The notes under the pieces: model-generated
Databases searched by the model: none
What the model saw: only the letters and a program-made list of their open reading frames with translations
What the model was told of the DNA's origin: nothing
Assembly: GCF_014384745.1 (NCBI RefSeq)
Contig: NZ_JACRSO010000001.1
Location: 947,581 to 1,011,580, forward strand
Reading direction: 5' to 3'
Length of the DNA: 64,000 nucleotides
DNA from: Luoshenia tenuis
GTDB lineage: Bacteria > Bacillota > Clostridia > Christensenellales > GCA-900066905
Made by a program: the position numbers and the translations under genes
Shown here: positions 34,427 to 43,267 of the stretch, one piece after another
Numbering within the stretch: position 1 is the stretch's first letter
Layout of the letters: each line of letters starts with the position of its first letter

Positions 34427-34876
34427 TTATTCCTGCATCAATATCTTTTTGACGAATTTTTTGATGTATTTTTCCAATAATACGGCGCAATTTTCATAAA
34501 CCTGCTCATCCCCGCCATACGGGTCGGGAATATCCTTGGTGCTTCCGCAAAAAAACTCACGGAAGGAATAGATCTTGCGGTCCAGGTCCGCCTCCTCAAA
34601 GGCATCCCGCAGCACCTCGGCCTGGCCCTGCTCCATACAGATCACCAGATGCGCCCGTTCGATCATCTCCCGGGTCACCTGCTTGGCCTCATGGTCGCTT
34701 AGGTCAATACCCCGCCGCTTCATCGCCTCCACCGCATAAGGGTTGGCTTCCTCGCCCGGAAAGGCCGAGATCCCGGCGGAGGCCGCCGTTACACCGGGCA
34801 GCAGCTGCGCCCCCAGCAGGGCCGCAGCCATAGGACTTCGGCAGGTGTTGCCAGTACAGATAAACAAAATTTCCAT
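34427..34876 (-). CDS. ywlE: low-molecular-weight protein phosphatase, probably arginine-specific
   Basis: A 149-residue phosphatase. The P-loop CTGNTCRSPMAAAL (residues 7-20) has the C-x5-R catalytic signature, and DPYGGDE near the C-terminus holds the general acid. The Thr in the loop (CTGNTCR) is the residue known to favour phosphoarginine in Bacillus YwlE. The gene follows sua5 by 14 bases, the same order as ywlC-ywlE in Bacillus. It probably opposes a McsB-type arginine kinase; that kinase is not in the window. Confidence 0.88.
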   Translation of the reverse strand: MEILFICTGNTCRSPMAAALLGAQLLPGVTAASAGISAFPGEEANPYAVEAMKRRGIDLSDHEAKQVTREMIERAHLVICMEQGQAEVLRDAFEEADLDRKIYSFREFFCGSTKDIPDPYGGDEQVYENCAVLLEKYIKKFVKKILMQE

Positions 34877-34890
34877 GGGTCGAACTATCC

Positions 34891-35952
34891 CTATCCTTTC
34901 ACGATCTTATAGCCCGCGGCGCGCACCAGCCGGTTCATGATGGCCAGACCGACGCCCTGGGCCTCTACCGTTTCACAAAATACCGCATCATAGCCGCGCC
35001 GGTCCATCTCCCGCAGGGCGGCAAACAGGTTGTGGGCGATGCTCTCGGGCTGGGCACGCTTGCCCAGCGGGTAAAACGCCCGCTCCCCGTAGATATCCTT
35101 GAGTTCCTCCGTCCCCAAAATGCAGGGGCGATTCCCCTTAGCCAATGCTTCGTCATACAGCTGTGCAGCGCGGCGCGCCATGGCCTCGGGCGCTCCTTCT
35201 ACCAGCACCACCTGGGCCTTGGGCGCATAGTGCTTATACTTCATCCCTGGGGAACGCGCCTCCCCTTCCAGGGGCTTTAACGCCGCCTGATGCACCCGGA
35301 CCGGCATGCCCAGCGCCTGCTCCAGCATCCCCTGCGTTACGCCGCCCGGCCGCAGGATCAGCGGCCCATCGCTTACATCCAGCACCGTGGATTCTACGCC
35401 TACCCCGCACGCGCCGCCATCCAGAATCAGGGGCACGCGCCCCTGCATATCCGCATAAACGTCCTGCGCGTTGGTCGGGCTGGGGCGCCCGCTCCGGTTG
35501 GCCGAGGGCGCGGCGATGGGGCAGCCCGCCCGCTCGATCAGCGCCTGCGCTACCGGATGACTGGGGAAGCGCACCGCTACCGTATCCAAGCCCGCCGTCA
35601 CCGCATCGGGCACTGCGCCGCTTTTGGGGAATACGATGGTCAGCGGGCCGGGCCAAAAGGCCTCCATCGCCCGCCTGGCCAGCGGCGGTATTCGCGCCAC
35701 CAGCGGCTCCACGCCCCTCATATCGCACACGTGCGCGATCAGCGGATTATCCCCCGGCCGCCCCTTGGCCGCAAAGATCTTTTGCACCGCCTGGCCGCAC
35801 AGGGCGTTTGCCCCCAGCCCATATACCGTTTCGGTGGGGAAAGCCACCAGCTCCCCCCTTCGGATCAATTCCGCAGCCGCCAGCATCGCGCCGGGTGCGT
35901 CATACGCCAGTATGCGCGTTTGCACTTCCGCTTCCCGCGCCCAATTTTCCAC
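34891..35952 (-). CDS. sua5: L-threonylcarbamoyladenylate synthase (Sua5 type)
   Basis: A 353-residue enzyme making threonylcarbamoyl-AMP, the first step of the t6A modification of ANN-decoding tRNAs. The YrdC domain occupies residues about 15-210 (FPTETVYGLGANAL, KGRPGDNPLIAHV, PSANRSGRPSPT), followed by the linker SPGMKYKHYAPKA and the C-terminal Sua5 domain. The full two-domain length separates it from short TsaC. It starts with GTG behind AAAGGAGGC, 22 bases after the ZIP transporter gene. Confidence 0.92.
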   Translation of the reverse strand: MENWAREAEVQTRILAYDAPGAMLAAAELIRRGELVAFPTETVYGLGANALCGQAVQKIFAAKGRPGDNPLIAHVCDMRGVEPLVARIPPLARRAMEAFWPGPLTIVFPKSGAVPDAVTAGLDTVAVRFPSHPVAQALIERAGCPIAAPSANRSGRPSPTNAQDVYADMQGRVPLILDGGACGVGVESTVLDVSDGPLILRPGGVTQGMLEQALGMPVRVHQAALKPLEGEARSPGMKYKHYAPKAQVVLVEGAPEAMARRAAQLYDEALAKGNRPCILGTEELKDIYGERAFYPLGKRAQPESIAHNLFAALREMDRRGYDAVFCETVEAQGVGLAIMNRLVRAAGYKIVKG

Positions 35953-35974
35953 CCTGAAAGCCTCCTTTAAGGCA

Positions 35975-36712
35975 TTATAACAATACCGCTACTGCCAACC
36001 CCACAGCCAGCCCACCGGCCAGCGCCAATCCGTTTAGCGGCCCGCGCGCGGCCTCTATGCCCTCTGCCAGCAGCGCCGTACAGATGATATAGACCATCGC
36101 CCCGCCGGCAAAACTCAGGCACAGCGCCACGAAATAGGGCGAAATACCGCCCAGCGCGTCGCCGATAAAGGCGCCTGCCGCCGTGGGCGCGCCCGCCAGC
36201 AGCGCCATGCCCATTACGCGCCACTTGCCCATTTGGGCCATCCGCAGCGGGATGCCCAGAATAAGCCCCTCGGGCAGATCGTGCAAAGCGATCAGCATCG
36301 CCAACGCAAAGCCGTATTCTATCTCCACCTGCATCCCAGAGCCAATGGCCAGCCCCTCAGGCAGGTTATGCGCCGCAATGCCCAGCGCCATTAATAGCCC
36401 CGTCCGGCCGATGCCGCTATGCAGCTTTGCCGTCGCCTGCCGGCGGTAAAGAAACGAGTCGGCGCCCGCCATGCAGAACGCCCCCAGCAGGATGCCTGCG
36501 ACCCCAGTCCACAGCCCGCCCAGCGCCATGGCGCCGGGCAGCAGGTCAAAGCAGGAGACCGCCAGCATCAGCCCAGCCGCTCCGCTTAAGGTAACGGCCA
36601 CCAGCCGGTTGCCCGGCATGCGGCGGATCGAGAAAGCCAAAAGCCCGCCTAATCCCGTGCCGAACACCCCGCTAAAAGCGCCCAACAGCGCCGAAAAGCC
36701 CTCTGTTTCCAT
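35975..36712 (-). CDS. ZIP-family divalent metal transporter
   Basis: A 245-residue membrane protein with about eight transmembrane segments. The metal-binding helices show HNLPEGLAIGSGM (about residue 114) and HDLPEGLILGIPLRMA (about 143), the HNxPEG/HxxPEG motifs of ZIP carriers such as ZupT. It probably imports zinc, iron or manganese. In Bacillus a different manganese carrier (mntP/ywlD) sits next to ywlC, so the slot is conserved but the family is not. Confidence 0.88.
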   Translation of the reverse strand: METEGFSALLGAFSGVFGTGLGGLLAFSIRRMPGNRLVAVTLSGAAGLMLAVSCFDLLPGAMALGGLWTGVAGILLGAFCMAGADSFLYRRQATAKLHSGIGRTGLLMALGIAAHNLPEGLAIGSGMQVEIEYGFALAMLIALHDLPEGLILGIPLRMAQMGKWRVMGMALLAGAPTAAGAFIGDALGGISPYFVALCLSFAGGAMVYIICTALLAEGIEAARGPLNGLALAGGLAVGLAVAVLL

Positions 36713-36770
36713 ACCAGGCCCCCTTCCTCTTAAGGAAGGTATATGGCCGGTCCCGCGGGGTTATACGCGA

Positions 36771-37850
36771 TTAGTCCTGGGCGCTGTTAAGCGCCTCCAG
36801 CTGCGCCTGCTGGTCTGCCAGCGCCAGCGCGTCTAGCATCTCATCCAGGTCCCCATCTAAAAAGGCTTCCAGTTGGTAGACCGTCAGGTTGATCCGGTGG
36901 TCGGTAATGCGCCCCTGGGGGAAATTATAGGTACGGATGCGTTCGCTCCGGTCGCCCGAGCCGATCTGGCTGCGCCGGTTTTCACTGTAGGCGGAGTCCT
37001 TCTGCTGGCGGTAATAATCCAGCAGCTTGGCCCGCAGCATACGCATGGCCGTTTCGCGGTTTTGTATCTGGCTGCGCTCATTCTGGCAGGCCACCACGAT
37101 CCCCGTGGGCATATGGGTAATGCGCACGGCGGATTCGGTCTTGTTTACGTGCTGGCCACCCGCGCCGCCGGAACGGTAGGTATCGATCTTTAAATCCGTT
37201 TGGTTAATCTCCACATCCACATCCTCCGCCTCCGGCAGCACGGCTACCGTAGCCGCCGAGGTGTGGATGCGCCCGCCGGATTCAGTGGAAGGGATGCGCT
37301 GCACCCGGTGTACGCCGCTTTCATACTTCAGGCGGGAAAACGCGCCCTTGGCATTGATCAGCACCACCGCTTCCTTCACGCCGCCCAGCTCGGTCTCATT
37401 CAAGGCCGAAACCTCGTATTTCCAGTTATGCCGCTCCGCATAGCGGATGTACATCCGCATCAGATCCATGCCAAACAGCGCGGCCTCCTCGCCGCCCGTG
37501 CCCGCGCGGATCTCCAGCACCACGCTCTTGTCGTCCTGCGGGTCCCGGGGCAGCAGCATGCGCTGCAGCTCTTCCTCCATGGGGGCCACCTGGGGCTCCA
37601 GCTCTTCGATCTCGGAGAGCACCATCTCCCGCAGTTCCGGGTCATCCTCAGCCTCCAGCATCTCCCGCGCCTCCTGCAGGCTGGTTAGCACCGTCCGGTA
37701 CGCCTTGGTCTTTTCCACCACAGGCTCCAGCTCGCTCATCTCCCGCATCATGCCCCGCCATTCTTCCTGGTTGGCGATCACTTCGGGTTTGGCCGTCTCC
37801 TCGCTTAAAAACTGGTACCGCTCTTCAATTGGAATCAGCTTGTCTAACAA
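36771..37850 (-). CDS. prfA: peptide chain release factor 1
   Basis: A 359-residue release factor for UAA and UAG stops. It contains the GGQ motif in GGAGGQHVNKTESAVR, which triggers peptide release, and the stop-codon reading PxT segment in RIPSTESGGRIHTSAAT. Full length for the family. It appears to start with TTG at 37850, preceded by AGAGGTGG. It lies 25 bases after prmC, which methylates its GGQ glutamine. Confidence 0.95.
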   Translation of the reverse strand: MLDKLIPIEERYQFLSEETAKPEVIANQEEWRGMMREMSELEPVVEKTKAYRTVLTSLQEAREMLEAEDDPELREMVLSEIEELEPQVAPMEEELQRMLLPRDPQDDKSVVLEIRAGTGGEEAALFGMDLMRMYIRYAERHNWKYEVSALNETELGGVKEAVVLINAKGAFSRLKYESGVHRVQRIPSTESGGRIHTSAATVAVLPEAEDVDVEINQTDLKIDTYRSGGAGGQHVNKTESAVRITHMPTGIVVACQNERSQIQNRETAMRMLRAKLLDYYRQQKDSAYSENRRSQIGSGDRSERIRTYNFPQGRITDHRINLTVYQLEAFLDGDLDEMLDALALADQQAQLEALNSAQD

Positions 37851-37875
37851 CTTGCCACCTCTGTATCAGGGCCGC

Positions 37876-38742
37876 TTATTCGGCCGTATTTTTCCATTGT
37901 CCCGCGCAGCCGCGCAGGTTTCCCGACAGGTCGGGGAAGTTTTCCACGTTCTGAAAGCCGGCCTGGCGCAGCATCCGGCAAAGCAGGTCGGCCTGCCCAT
38001 CCCCCGCCTCCAGCACGAGATACCCGCCGGGCGCCAGGTGTTGGGCGGCCTGTTCGATGATGCGGTGATAAAAATCGAACCCGTCCGAGCCGCCGTTGAG
38101 CGCCAGCTCCGGTTCAAAGTCCCGCACTTCTTTTTGCAGGTGCGGAATCTGCGAGCGCGGAATATAGGGCGGGTTGGATACGATCAGGTCAAAGGTCTCC
38201 CCCTGCACCGCCTCCCAAAGGTCGCCCTGGGCAAAGCGCATCAGGTCGGATACGCCGCACTTGAGCGCATTGGCCTTGGCCATTTCAATACAGGATGGGT
38301 CGATATCCGCGCAGGTCACCCGGGCCTTAGGCAGCTGTACCGCCATGACCACGCCGATGCAGCCCGAGCCGCAGCATAGATCCAATATATGGGGCTGGTC
38401 TATCTCCAGCTTGTCCGCGCAGCCCATCGCGTATTCACATACCGATTCGGTATCCTGCCGGGGGATCAGCACCCCCGGGCGCACCGAGATATCCAGCCCC
38501 ATAAAGGCCTGGCGCCCGGTAATATACTGCAGCGGCATGCGCTTGCAGCGCTGCTCGATATAGCTGTCAAATACCTGCTGCTGCTCGGGGGTCAGCACCT
38601 CGCCCGAGTGCATGCGCATGGTCATCACATCCGTGCGCAGCGCAAAGGCCAGCAGCTCCCGCGCATCGTACAGCGGCGAGGGTACGTTCTGCGCGCGCAA
38701 AAGCGCTACCGCCTCTAAAATCGCCTGTCTGCGGGTACTCAT
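37876..38742 (-). CDS. prmC: release factor glutamine methyltransferase
   Basis: A 288-residue SAM-dependent enzyme that methylates the glutamine of the GGQ motif in release factors. The SAM loop ILDLCCGSGCIGVVMA (about residues 120-135) and the catalytic VSNPPYIPR are clear, with an N-terminal helical domain for RF binding. The start codon follows the DUF1385 stop with no gap. The prmC-prfA pairing is universal in Firmicutes. Confidence 0.94.
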   Translation of the reverse strand: MSTRRQAILEAVALLRAQNVPSPLYDARELLAFALRTDVMTMRMHSGEVLTPEQQQVFDSYIEQRCKRMPLQYITGRQAFMGLDISVRPGVLIPRQDTESVCEYAMGCADKLEIDQPHILDLCCGSGCIGVVMAVQLPKARVTCADIDPSCIEMAKANALKCGVSDLMRFAQGDLWEAVQGETFDLIVSNPPYIPRSQIPHLQKEVRDFEPELALNGGSDGFDFYHRIIEQAAQHLAPGGYLVLEAGDGQADLLCRMLRQAGFQNVENFPDLSGNLRGCAGQWKNTAE

Positions 38743-39744
38743 CTATACACCTCCGGTTTGTTCCAGTTCCATTCGCATATCAGGTCGCGGGCTGGCCGCC
38801 TCCGCAGCGCATTGCGCGGCCATAAATGCGTCGTAATCCTCCGTTGTTTCCGCCTGCCCATCGGCCGCTTTAAACGCGGCGATGGCCACCTCCAGCATGC
38901 TATCGTCCGGCACACGGGTGGTCAGTCGCTGCAGCTGCATCCCCGGCCAGCGCAGCGCCCTGCATACGGGGTTTTCATGCTTAGCCAAAAACTTTAACAC
39001 TTCATAGGAAATGCCCGTTACCACCGGCAGCAGCGCCACCCGGCCCACCACCTGTATCCACAGCTCGTCCGAGCGGATGACCGAGAATACCAGAATGGAG
39101 ATCATCATCACAATCAGCAAAAAGCTGGTGCCGCACCGGGGATGCAGTCGGCTTTGCTTGCGGGCGTTCTCCACGGTCAGCGGCAGCTCGTTTTCATAGG
39201 TAAAAATCGTCATGTGTTCTGCCCCATGGTACTGAAAAACCCGCTGGATCTCCTTCATCCGAGCCGTCAGCCACAGGTAGAGAAAGAAGATGACCAGCCT
39301 GACCGCCCCCGTGCACAGGCTGCGCACCATGGGGTCCACCCATCCCGCCATCCATTGTGTGGCCAGCGAGGGCAGGATAAAAAACAGTCCGATGGCCAGT
39401 GCCAGCCCTAGGACCATGGCCGTCCCCATCATAATGCTGTCGGCCGATTTACCCGTCTTCCCGGATATCCACTGGGAGAAACGCCCCGGCTCCTCCTCTT
39501 CCAGGCCCAACATACTGGTCGCCTTGGTGAAGGTAAACACACCCATGCGCAGCATATCGATAAAGTTGATGACGCCCCTTACGATAGGGCACTTCATCAC
39601 CCAACCCTTACGCGTCTTCGTCTCCGAAACATGCAGGGCAATACGGCCATCCTCCTTGCGTACGGCAATGGCCAAAAGTTGGGGCGAGCGCATCATTACG
39701 CCCTCCAATACGGCCTGCCCGCCAATTGAACTTACCTTTTGCAT
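38743..39744 (-). CDS. DUF1385 membrane protein (YqhQ family)
   Basis: A 333-residue membrane protein with the family signature SIGGQAVLEGVMMRSPQLLAIAVR at the N-terminus and FQYHGAEHMTIFTYE in the middle; at least four transmembrane helices lie between residues about 95 and 230. Its function is unknown; it often sits beside rpmE and prmC in clostridia. The start at 39744 follows AAAGGGGAG; a TTG at 39759 overlaps that site. A short hairpin immediately precedes the ribosome site. Confidence 0.88.
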   Translation of the reverse strand: MQKVSSIGGQAVLEGVMMRSPQLLAIAVRKEDGRIALHVSETKTRKGWVMKCPIVRGVINFIDMLRMGVFTFTKATSMLGLEEEEPGRFSQWISGKTGKSADSIMMGTAMVLGLALAIGLFFILPSLATQWMAGWVDPMVRSLCTGAVRLVIFFLYLWLTARMKEIQRVFQYHGAEHMTIFTYENELPLTVENARKQSRLHPRCGTSFLLIVMMISILVFSVIRSDELWIQVVGRVALLPVVTGISYEVLKFLAKHENPVCRALRWPGMQLQRLTTRVPDDSMLEVAIAAFKAADGQAETTEDYDAFMAAQCAAEAASPRPDMRMELEQTGGV

Positions 39745-39757
39745 TTGCTCCCCTTTC

Positions 39758-39776
39758 AAACCCGGACCCCGGGTTT
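39758..39776 (-). promoter_or_regulatory. hairpin just upstream of the DUF1385 ribosome site
   Basis: Perfect eight-base arms AAACCCGG and CCGGGTTT with a three-base loop lie directly before GAAAGGGGAG on the minus strand. It could stabilise the 5' end or affect ribosome loading. Confidence 0.4.
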
Positions 39777-39873
39777 GTCACCATCTGTAATCTTCATCTT
39801 TTTATCATAGCACAAACAGGGGAGGATACAAAAGAGGCCACGAATAAATTCTATCCACCTTTGGGGATACGAC

Positions 39874-39904
39874 AAAAAACAGGCCGGGAAAAATCCCAGC
39901 CTGT
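39874..39904 (-). terminator. terminator after rpmE
   Basis: The stem ACAGGCTGGGA ... TCCCGGCCTGT (one mismatch) is followed on the minus strand by TTTTTTG, 20 bases after the rpmE stop. Confidence 0.85.
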
Positions 39905-39924
39905 ATTTCCGTCCAACGTGCATC

Positions 39925-40122
39925 TTACAGCCCGTAGCGCTTTTTGAAGCGATCTACACGGCCGCCGGTATCCACCAGCTTCTGTTTGCCGGTGTAGAAC
40001 GGATGGCACTTCGAGCAAATTTCAACTTTCAGTTCCTTTTCGACCGAGCCGGTCTCGAAGGTCTCGCCGCACTGGCAGCGAACAATCGCCTTCCCAAACT
40101 TCGGATGAATGCCTTCCTTCAT
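39925..40122 (-). CDS. rpmE: 50S ribosomal protein L31
   Basis: A 65-residue ribosomal protein of the zinc-binding (type A) form: Cys16 and Cys18 in RCQCGE and Cys36 and Cys39 in ICSKCHPFYTG form the zinc ribbon. The start has GAAGAGGTGAG upstream. A promoter and a small hairpin (GACGTG ... CACGTC) lie between rho and rpmE, and a terminator follows, so it can be made alone or by readthrough from rho. Confidence 0.96.
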   Translation of the reverse strand: MKEGIHPKFGKAIVRCQCGETFETGSVEKELKVEICSKCHPFYTGKQKLVDTGGRVDRFKKRYGL

Positions 40123-40189
40123 CAGAACTCACCTCTTCCGCGCCACAGGTAATGACGTGTAACAGCACGTCCTAAATGGCTGCTTTGAT

Positions 40190-40217
40190 ATTATACCATA
40201 TGCCGGTCAAAATGCAA
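40190..40217 (-). promoter_or_regulatory. promoter of rpmE
   Basis: TTGCAT (40217-40212), a 16-base spacer and TATAAT (40195-40190) on the minus strand. Transcription would start about 60 bases before the rpmE ATG. Confidence 0.65.
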
Positions 40218-40230
40218 GCAGTTTTTTTAT

Positions 40231-42099
40231 TTATTTCGGGATCGCGTAGCCTTCCTTTTCCATCATGCCCACCCAGTCGTTCAGTTTGACCAAGAATTCC
40301 TCATTATTACGGGTCTTTTCCATCATGGTCAACAACTGCTCGGCGGCCGAGGCGTTGTTGCAGCCCGAAAGCAGCTTGCGGATGCGCAGCACGCCTTCCA
40401 GCTCCTTAGGCGTAAGCAAAAGCTCTTCCCGCCGGGTGCCCGAGCGGTTCAGGTCGATGGCCGGGAAAATGCGCCGCTCCGAAAGCGAACGATCCAGGTG
40501 CAGTTCCATGTTGCCCGTGCCTTTGAACTCCTCGTAGATGATATCGTCCATACGGCTGCCCGTATCCACCAGCGCAGTGGCCAATATCGTCAGGCTTCCT
40601 CCGTTTTCGATATTGCGCGCGGCGCCAAAAAACCGTTTGGGCCGGTAGAGCGCGCCCGGGTCCAAGCCGCCGGAGAGCGAGCGCCCTGTAGGCTGTATGG
40701 TCAAGTTATACGCCCGCGCCAGACGCGTGATGGAGTCCAGCAGGATCACCACGTCCTGTCCCTGCTCTACGCGGCGCTGCGCGTGTTCTAAAACCATCTC
40801 CACCACCCGCGTGTGGTGTTCTGGCATCTGGTCAAAGGTGGAATAGATCACTTCGCCCCGGGTGGAGCGCTGCATATCCGTAACTTCCTCCGGCCGCTCA
40901 TCGATCAGCAGCATCATCAGGTGCGCATCTGGGTGATTGTCGCTGATGCCATTGGCGATTTTTTTAAGCAGCGTGGTTTTGCCCGCCTTGGGCGGGGATA
41001 CGATCAGGCCGCGCTGGCCCTTGCCCACGGGCGCGAGCAGGTCCACCAGACGCATGGCCATATCCTTGCTGTTTTTCTGCTCCAGGGTCAGCCGCTCCTC
41101 CGGGTAGATCGGCGTCAGCTGCTCGAAAGGCCGCCGCCCGCGGATGCTCTCCGGGTCCAGGCCGTTGACTGATTCGATATACAGCAGCGCCATATACCGC
41201 TCGCCCTCTTTTACCGTACGGGCCTTTCCACAGATCAAATCCCCTGTTTTAAGCGCAAATTTACGAATTTGCGCCATGGAAATATACACATCCCGGCTGC
41301 CGGGCAGATAGTTGTCCGACCGCAGGAAGCCGTACCCATCCGGCAAAATCTCCAGCACGCCTTTGGCATCCCCGCACTGTCCGGTGCGGATCCAGTTTTC
41401 CACCGGCCGCTGCAGGCGGTTGGCCTCTTCGCCGCCTTGGGGCTGCTGGCTGGCCTCTTCCGCGTACTGGTTCTGTACTGGCGGCCGGGGCGTATAGCGC
41501 TGCGAAGGGGCACGCTGGCCCTCTCCGGCATTGCTCTGCCAAGCGTCATTTTGCTGCTGATTATAGCGCGGGGCATACCGCGTATTGCTGTTTTGCGGAC
41601 GCATGCGGCCCTGCATATCGCTGCGCACATAGCCTCGCTGTGCATTGGGGCGCATATAGGTGCGCTGTTGCAGCCCGCCATCCAAGCTCCGTTCACGTGG
41701 TGCGGGGCGGCGCTGCGCAGACCTGTAAGGCTCGCTAGGCGCATACCGCTCCACCGGAGTATCCGCTAATTGCACCGTTTCCTGCTCACCGGCAGGCACA
41801 ACCTCCTCCTGAATCCCTTCCCGCTCGACAGGCGCAGCCTCTACCGGCTCTATCGTCTGGGCAGGTGCAGACGCCTCAGGACTCTCGGTCTTTCTGGGTC
41901 GTCCCCGGCGCTTTACCGGAGGGACGGCCGGCTGATCCGCCTGCCCCTGGATAGGGGGATTGTCCGCGGCAGATTGTACTTCCATCAATTTATCAATCAA
42001 TTCTTGTTTGCGATAGCGCGTAATCGAGCGGATGCCAGCTTGTTGCGCTAACGCGCGCAGCTCTTGCAGGGATTTCCCGCTAAAATCATTTTCCGCCAT
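40231..42099 (-). CDS. rho: transcription termination factor Rho with long disordered insertion
   Basis: A 622-residue hexameric RNA helicase that ends transcription. The N-terminal Rho_N domain (about 8-40, SLQELRALAQQAG) is followed by a low-complexity region of about 190 residues rich in Arg, Gln, Asn, Pro and Ala. Then come the RNA-binding cold-shock-like domain (GVLEILPDGYGFLRSDNY) and the ATPase core with Walker A SPPKAGKTTLLKKI and FPAIDLNRSGTRREELL. The usual length is about 420-430, so the insertion accounts for the excess. The start at 42099 has GAAAGGAG upstream; an earlier in-frame start at 42186 is unlikely. Confidence 0.94.
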   Translation of the reverse strand: MAENDFSGKSLQELRALAQQAGIRSITRYRKQELIDKLMEVQSAADNPPIQGQADQPAVPPVKRRGRPRKTESPEASAPAQTIEPVEAAPVEREGIQEEVVPAGEQETVQLADTPVERYAPSEPYRSAQRRPAPRERSLDGGLQQRTYMRPNAQRGYVRSDMQGRMRPQNSNTRYAPRYNQQQNDAWQSNAGEGQRAPSQRYTPRPPVQNQYAEEASQQPQGGEEANRLQRPVENWIRTGQCGDAKGVLEILPDGYGFLRSDNYLPGSRDVYISMAQIRKFALKTGDLICGKARTVKEGERYMALLYIESVNGLDPESIRGRRPFEQLTPIYPEERLTLEQKNSKDMAMRLVDLLAPVGKGQRGLIVSPPKAGKTTLLKKIANGISDNHPDAHLMMLLIDERPEEVTDMQRSTRGEVIYSTFDQMPEHHTRVVEMVLEHAQRRVEQGQDVVILLDSITRLARAYNLTIQPTGRSLSGGLDPGALYRPKRFFGAARNIENGGSLTILATALVDTGSRMDDIIYEEFKGTGNMELHLDRSLSERRIFPAIDLNRSGTRREELLLTPKELEGVLRIRKLLSGCNNASAAEQLLTMMEKTRNNEEFLVKLNDWVGMMEKEGYAIPK

Positions 42100-42402
42100 A
42101 AAGCACTCCTTTCGCCGAAAACGCCATGCACACCCTTTTTTCAAGGGTACCACAGCGCAACGCTGTCCTCCATACCGTGTAGTCACAACTCATAAGCCAT
42201 GAGGAAAGAGGGAACGACCGCCCTCAGCGTCATTCATTGCCAAACATTTAATTTTAAAATCTTTGACGAGAAGTAGAAAGATATGCCTGCTTTTATGCAG
42301 GAACCATTCATCTTTCATAAATAATAGCAAAAAGGATCAAGTTCCGTCAAGGCACAAATAAGCGAAAATTATATCAAACGTTAAGGGAAGTTGTCAATTC
42401 TA
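42100..42402 (-). other. 303-bp rho leader region
   Basis: No gene is seen. A consensus promoter at the right end implies an untranslated rho leader of about 260 nt, as expected for a gene that is often autoregulated. No clear terminator hairpin is visible in it. A pyrimidine-rich, unstructured stretch would suit Rho loading, but this is inference. Confidence 0.55.
42368..42397 (-). promoter_or_regulatory. promoter of rho
   Basis: TTGACA (42397-42392), an 18-base spacer and TATAAT (42373-42368) on the minus strand, both boxes perfect. Transcription should begin near 42361. Confidence 0.8.
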
Positions 42403-43263
42403 TTAACTTTCTGTTAATTCTAATGCAATCTTATAAATATCGTCCTTTTTCACCTTGCGTGCACGTGCCAATTGCTTGATCGCTTCCTTTTTCTCCATCC
42501 CGCGATCTAGTAAAATTTTCAGTGCTTCTTCCACAGGCAACGCATCCAGTTCCGATAGCGGCGGCCGCTGCGGAGCGCCCTGCAACACGAGAACAAATTC
42601 CCCTTTGGGCGGATTCGCCTCAAAATATGCCGCGGCCTGCGCAACCGTTCCCCGGAAGACAGACTCATGTATTTTAGTCAGTTCCCGCAGCACGGCAATC
42701 CTCCGCTCACCGTCAGCCTCAGCCAGCGCCGCCAGCGTCCGGTTCAGCCGCTGCGGGCTCTCATAAAAAATACTGGTGCGCGTCTGCGCGAGCAAGTGCT
42801 CCATGGCCTCGCGCCTGGCCCGCCCCTCTCGTGGTAAAAATCCCTCAAATACAAAAGCGGTATTATCCATACCTGAGAGGACCAACGCGGTTAACGCCGC
42901 GCAGGCGCCCGGCAGTACGGTAAACGGCACGCCATGCTCAATACACAGCTGCACCAGTACCGCTCCGGGGTCGGATACGCCCGGCATACCTGCATCGGAT
43001 ACCATCGCCGCACTCTCTCCTGCCTGCAACCGCGCGACGATCTTTTCAGCGCTGGCGCGCTCGTTATGCTCATGGCAGGATAGGAGCGGTTTTTTAATTT
43101 CGTAATGGTTGAGCAGTTTGAGCGTATGCCGCGTATCCTCACAGGCGATGAAATCGACCTGCTCCAGCGTATGCAAAACCCGCAGCGTGATGTCCTCAAG
43201 GTTGCCAATAGGGGTCGCGCACAGATAAAGCCACCCCGGTGAAACCATATTACGCTCGCCCAT
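42403..43263 (-). CDS. rsmI: 16S rRNA (cytidine1402-2'-O)-methyltransferase
   Basis: A 286-residue SAM-dependent tetrapyrrole-methylase-fold enzyme that methylates C1402 in the decoding centre. It opens with LYLCATPIGNLEDITLR and contains SDAGMPGVSDPGAVL and FVFEGFLPREG, all RsmI signatures. The ATG at 43263 has GGAGTGAGAG just upstream and begins four bases after the preceding stop; longer in-frame versions overlap the upstream gene. Confidence 0.94.
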   Translation of the reverse strand: MGERNMVSPGWLYLCATPIGNLEDITLRVLHTLEQVDFIACEDTRHTLKLLNHYEIKKPLLSCHEHNERASAEKIVARLQAGESAAMVSDAGMPGVSDPGAVLVQLCIEHGVPFTVLPGACAALTALVLSGMDNTAFVFEGFLPREGRARREAMEHLLAQTRTSIFYESPQRLNRTLAALAEADGERRIAVLRELTKIHESVFRGTVAQAAAYFEANPPKGEFVLVLQGAPQRPPLSELDALPVEEALKILLDRGMEKKEAIKQLARARKVKKDDIYKIALELTES

Positions 43264-43267
43264 TCTC

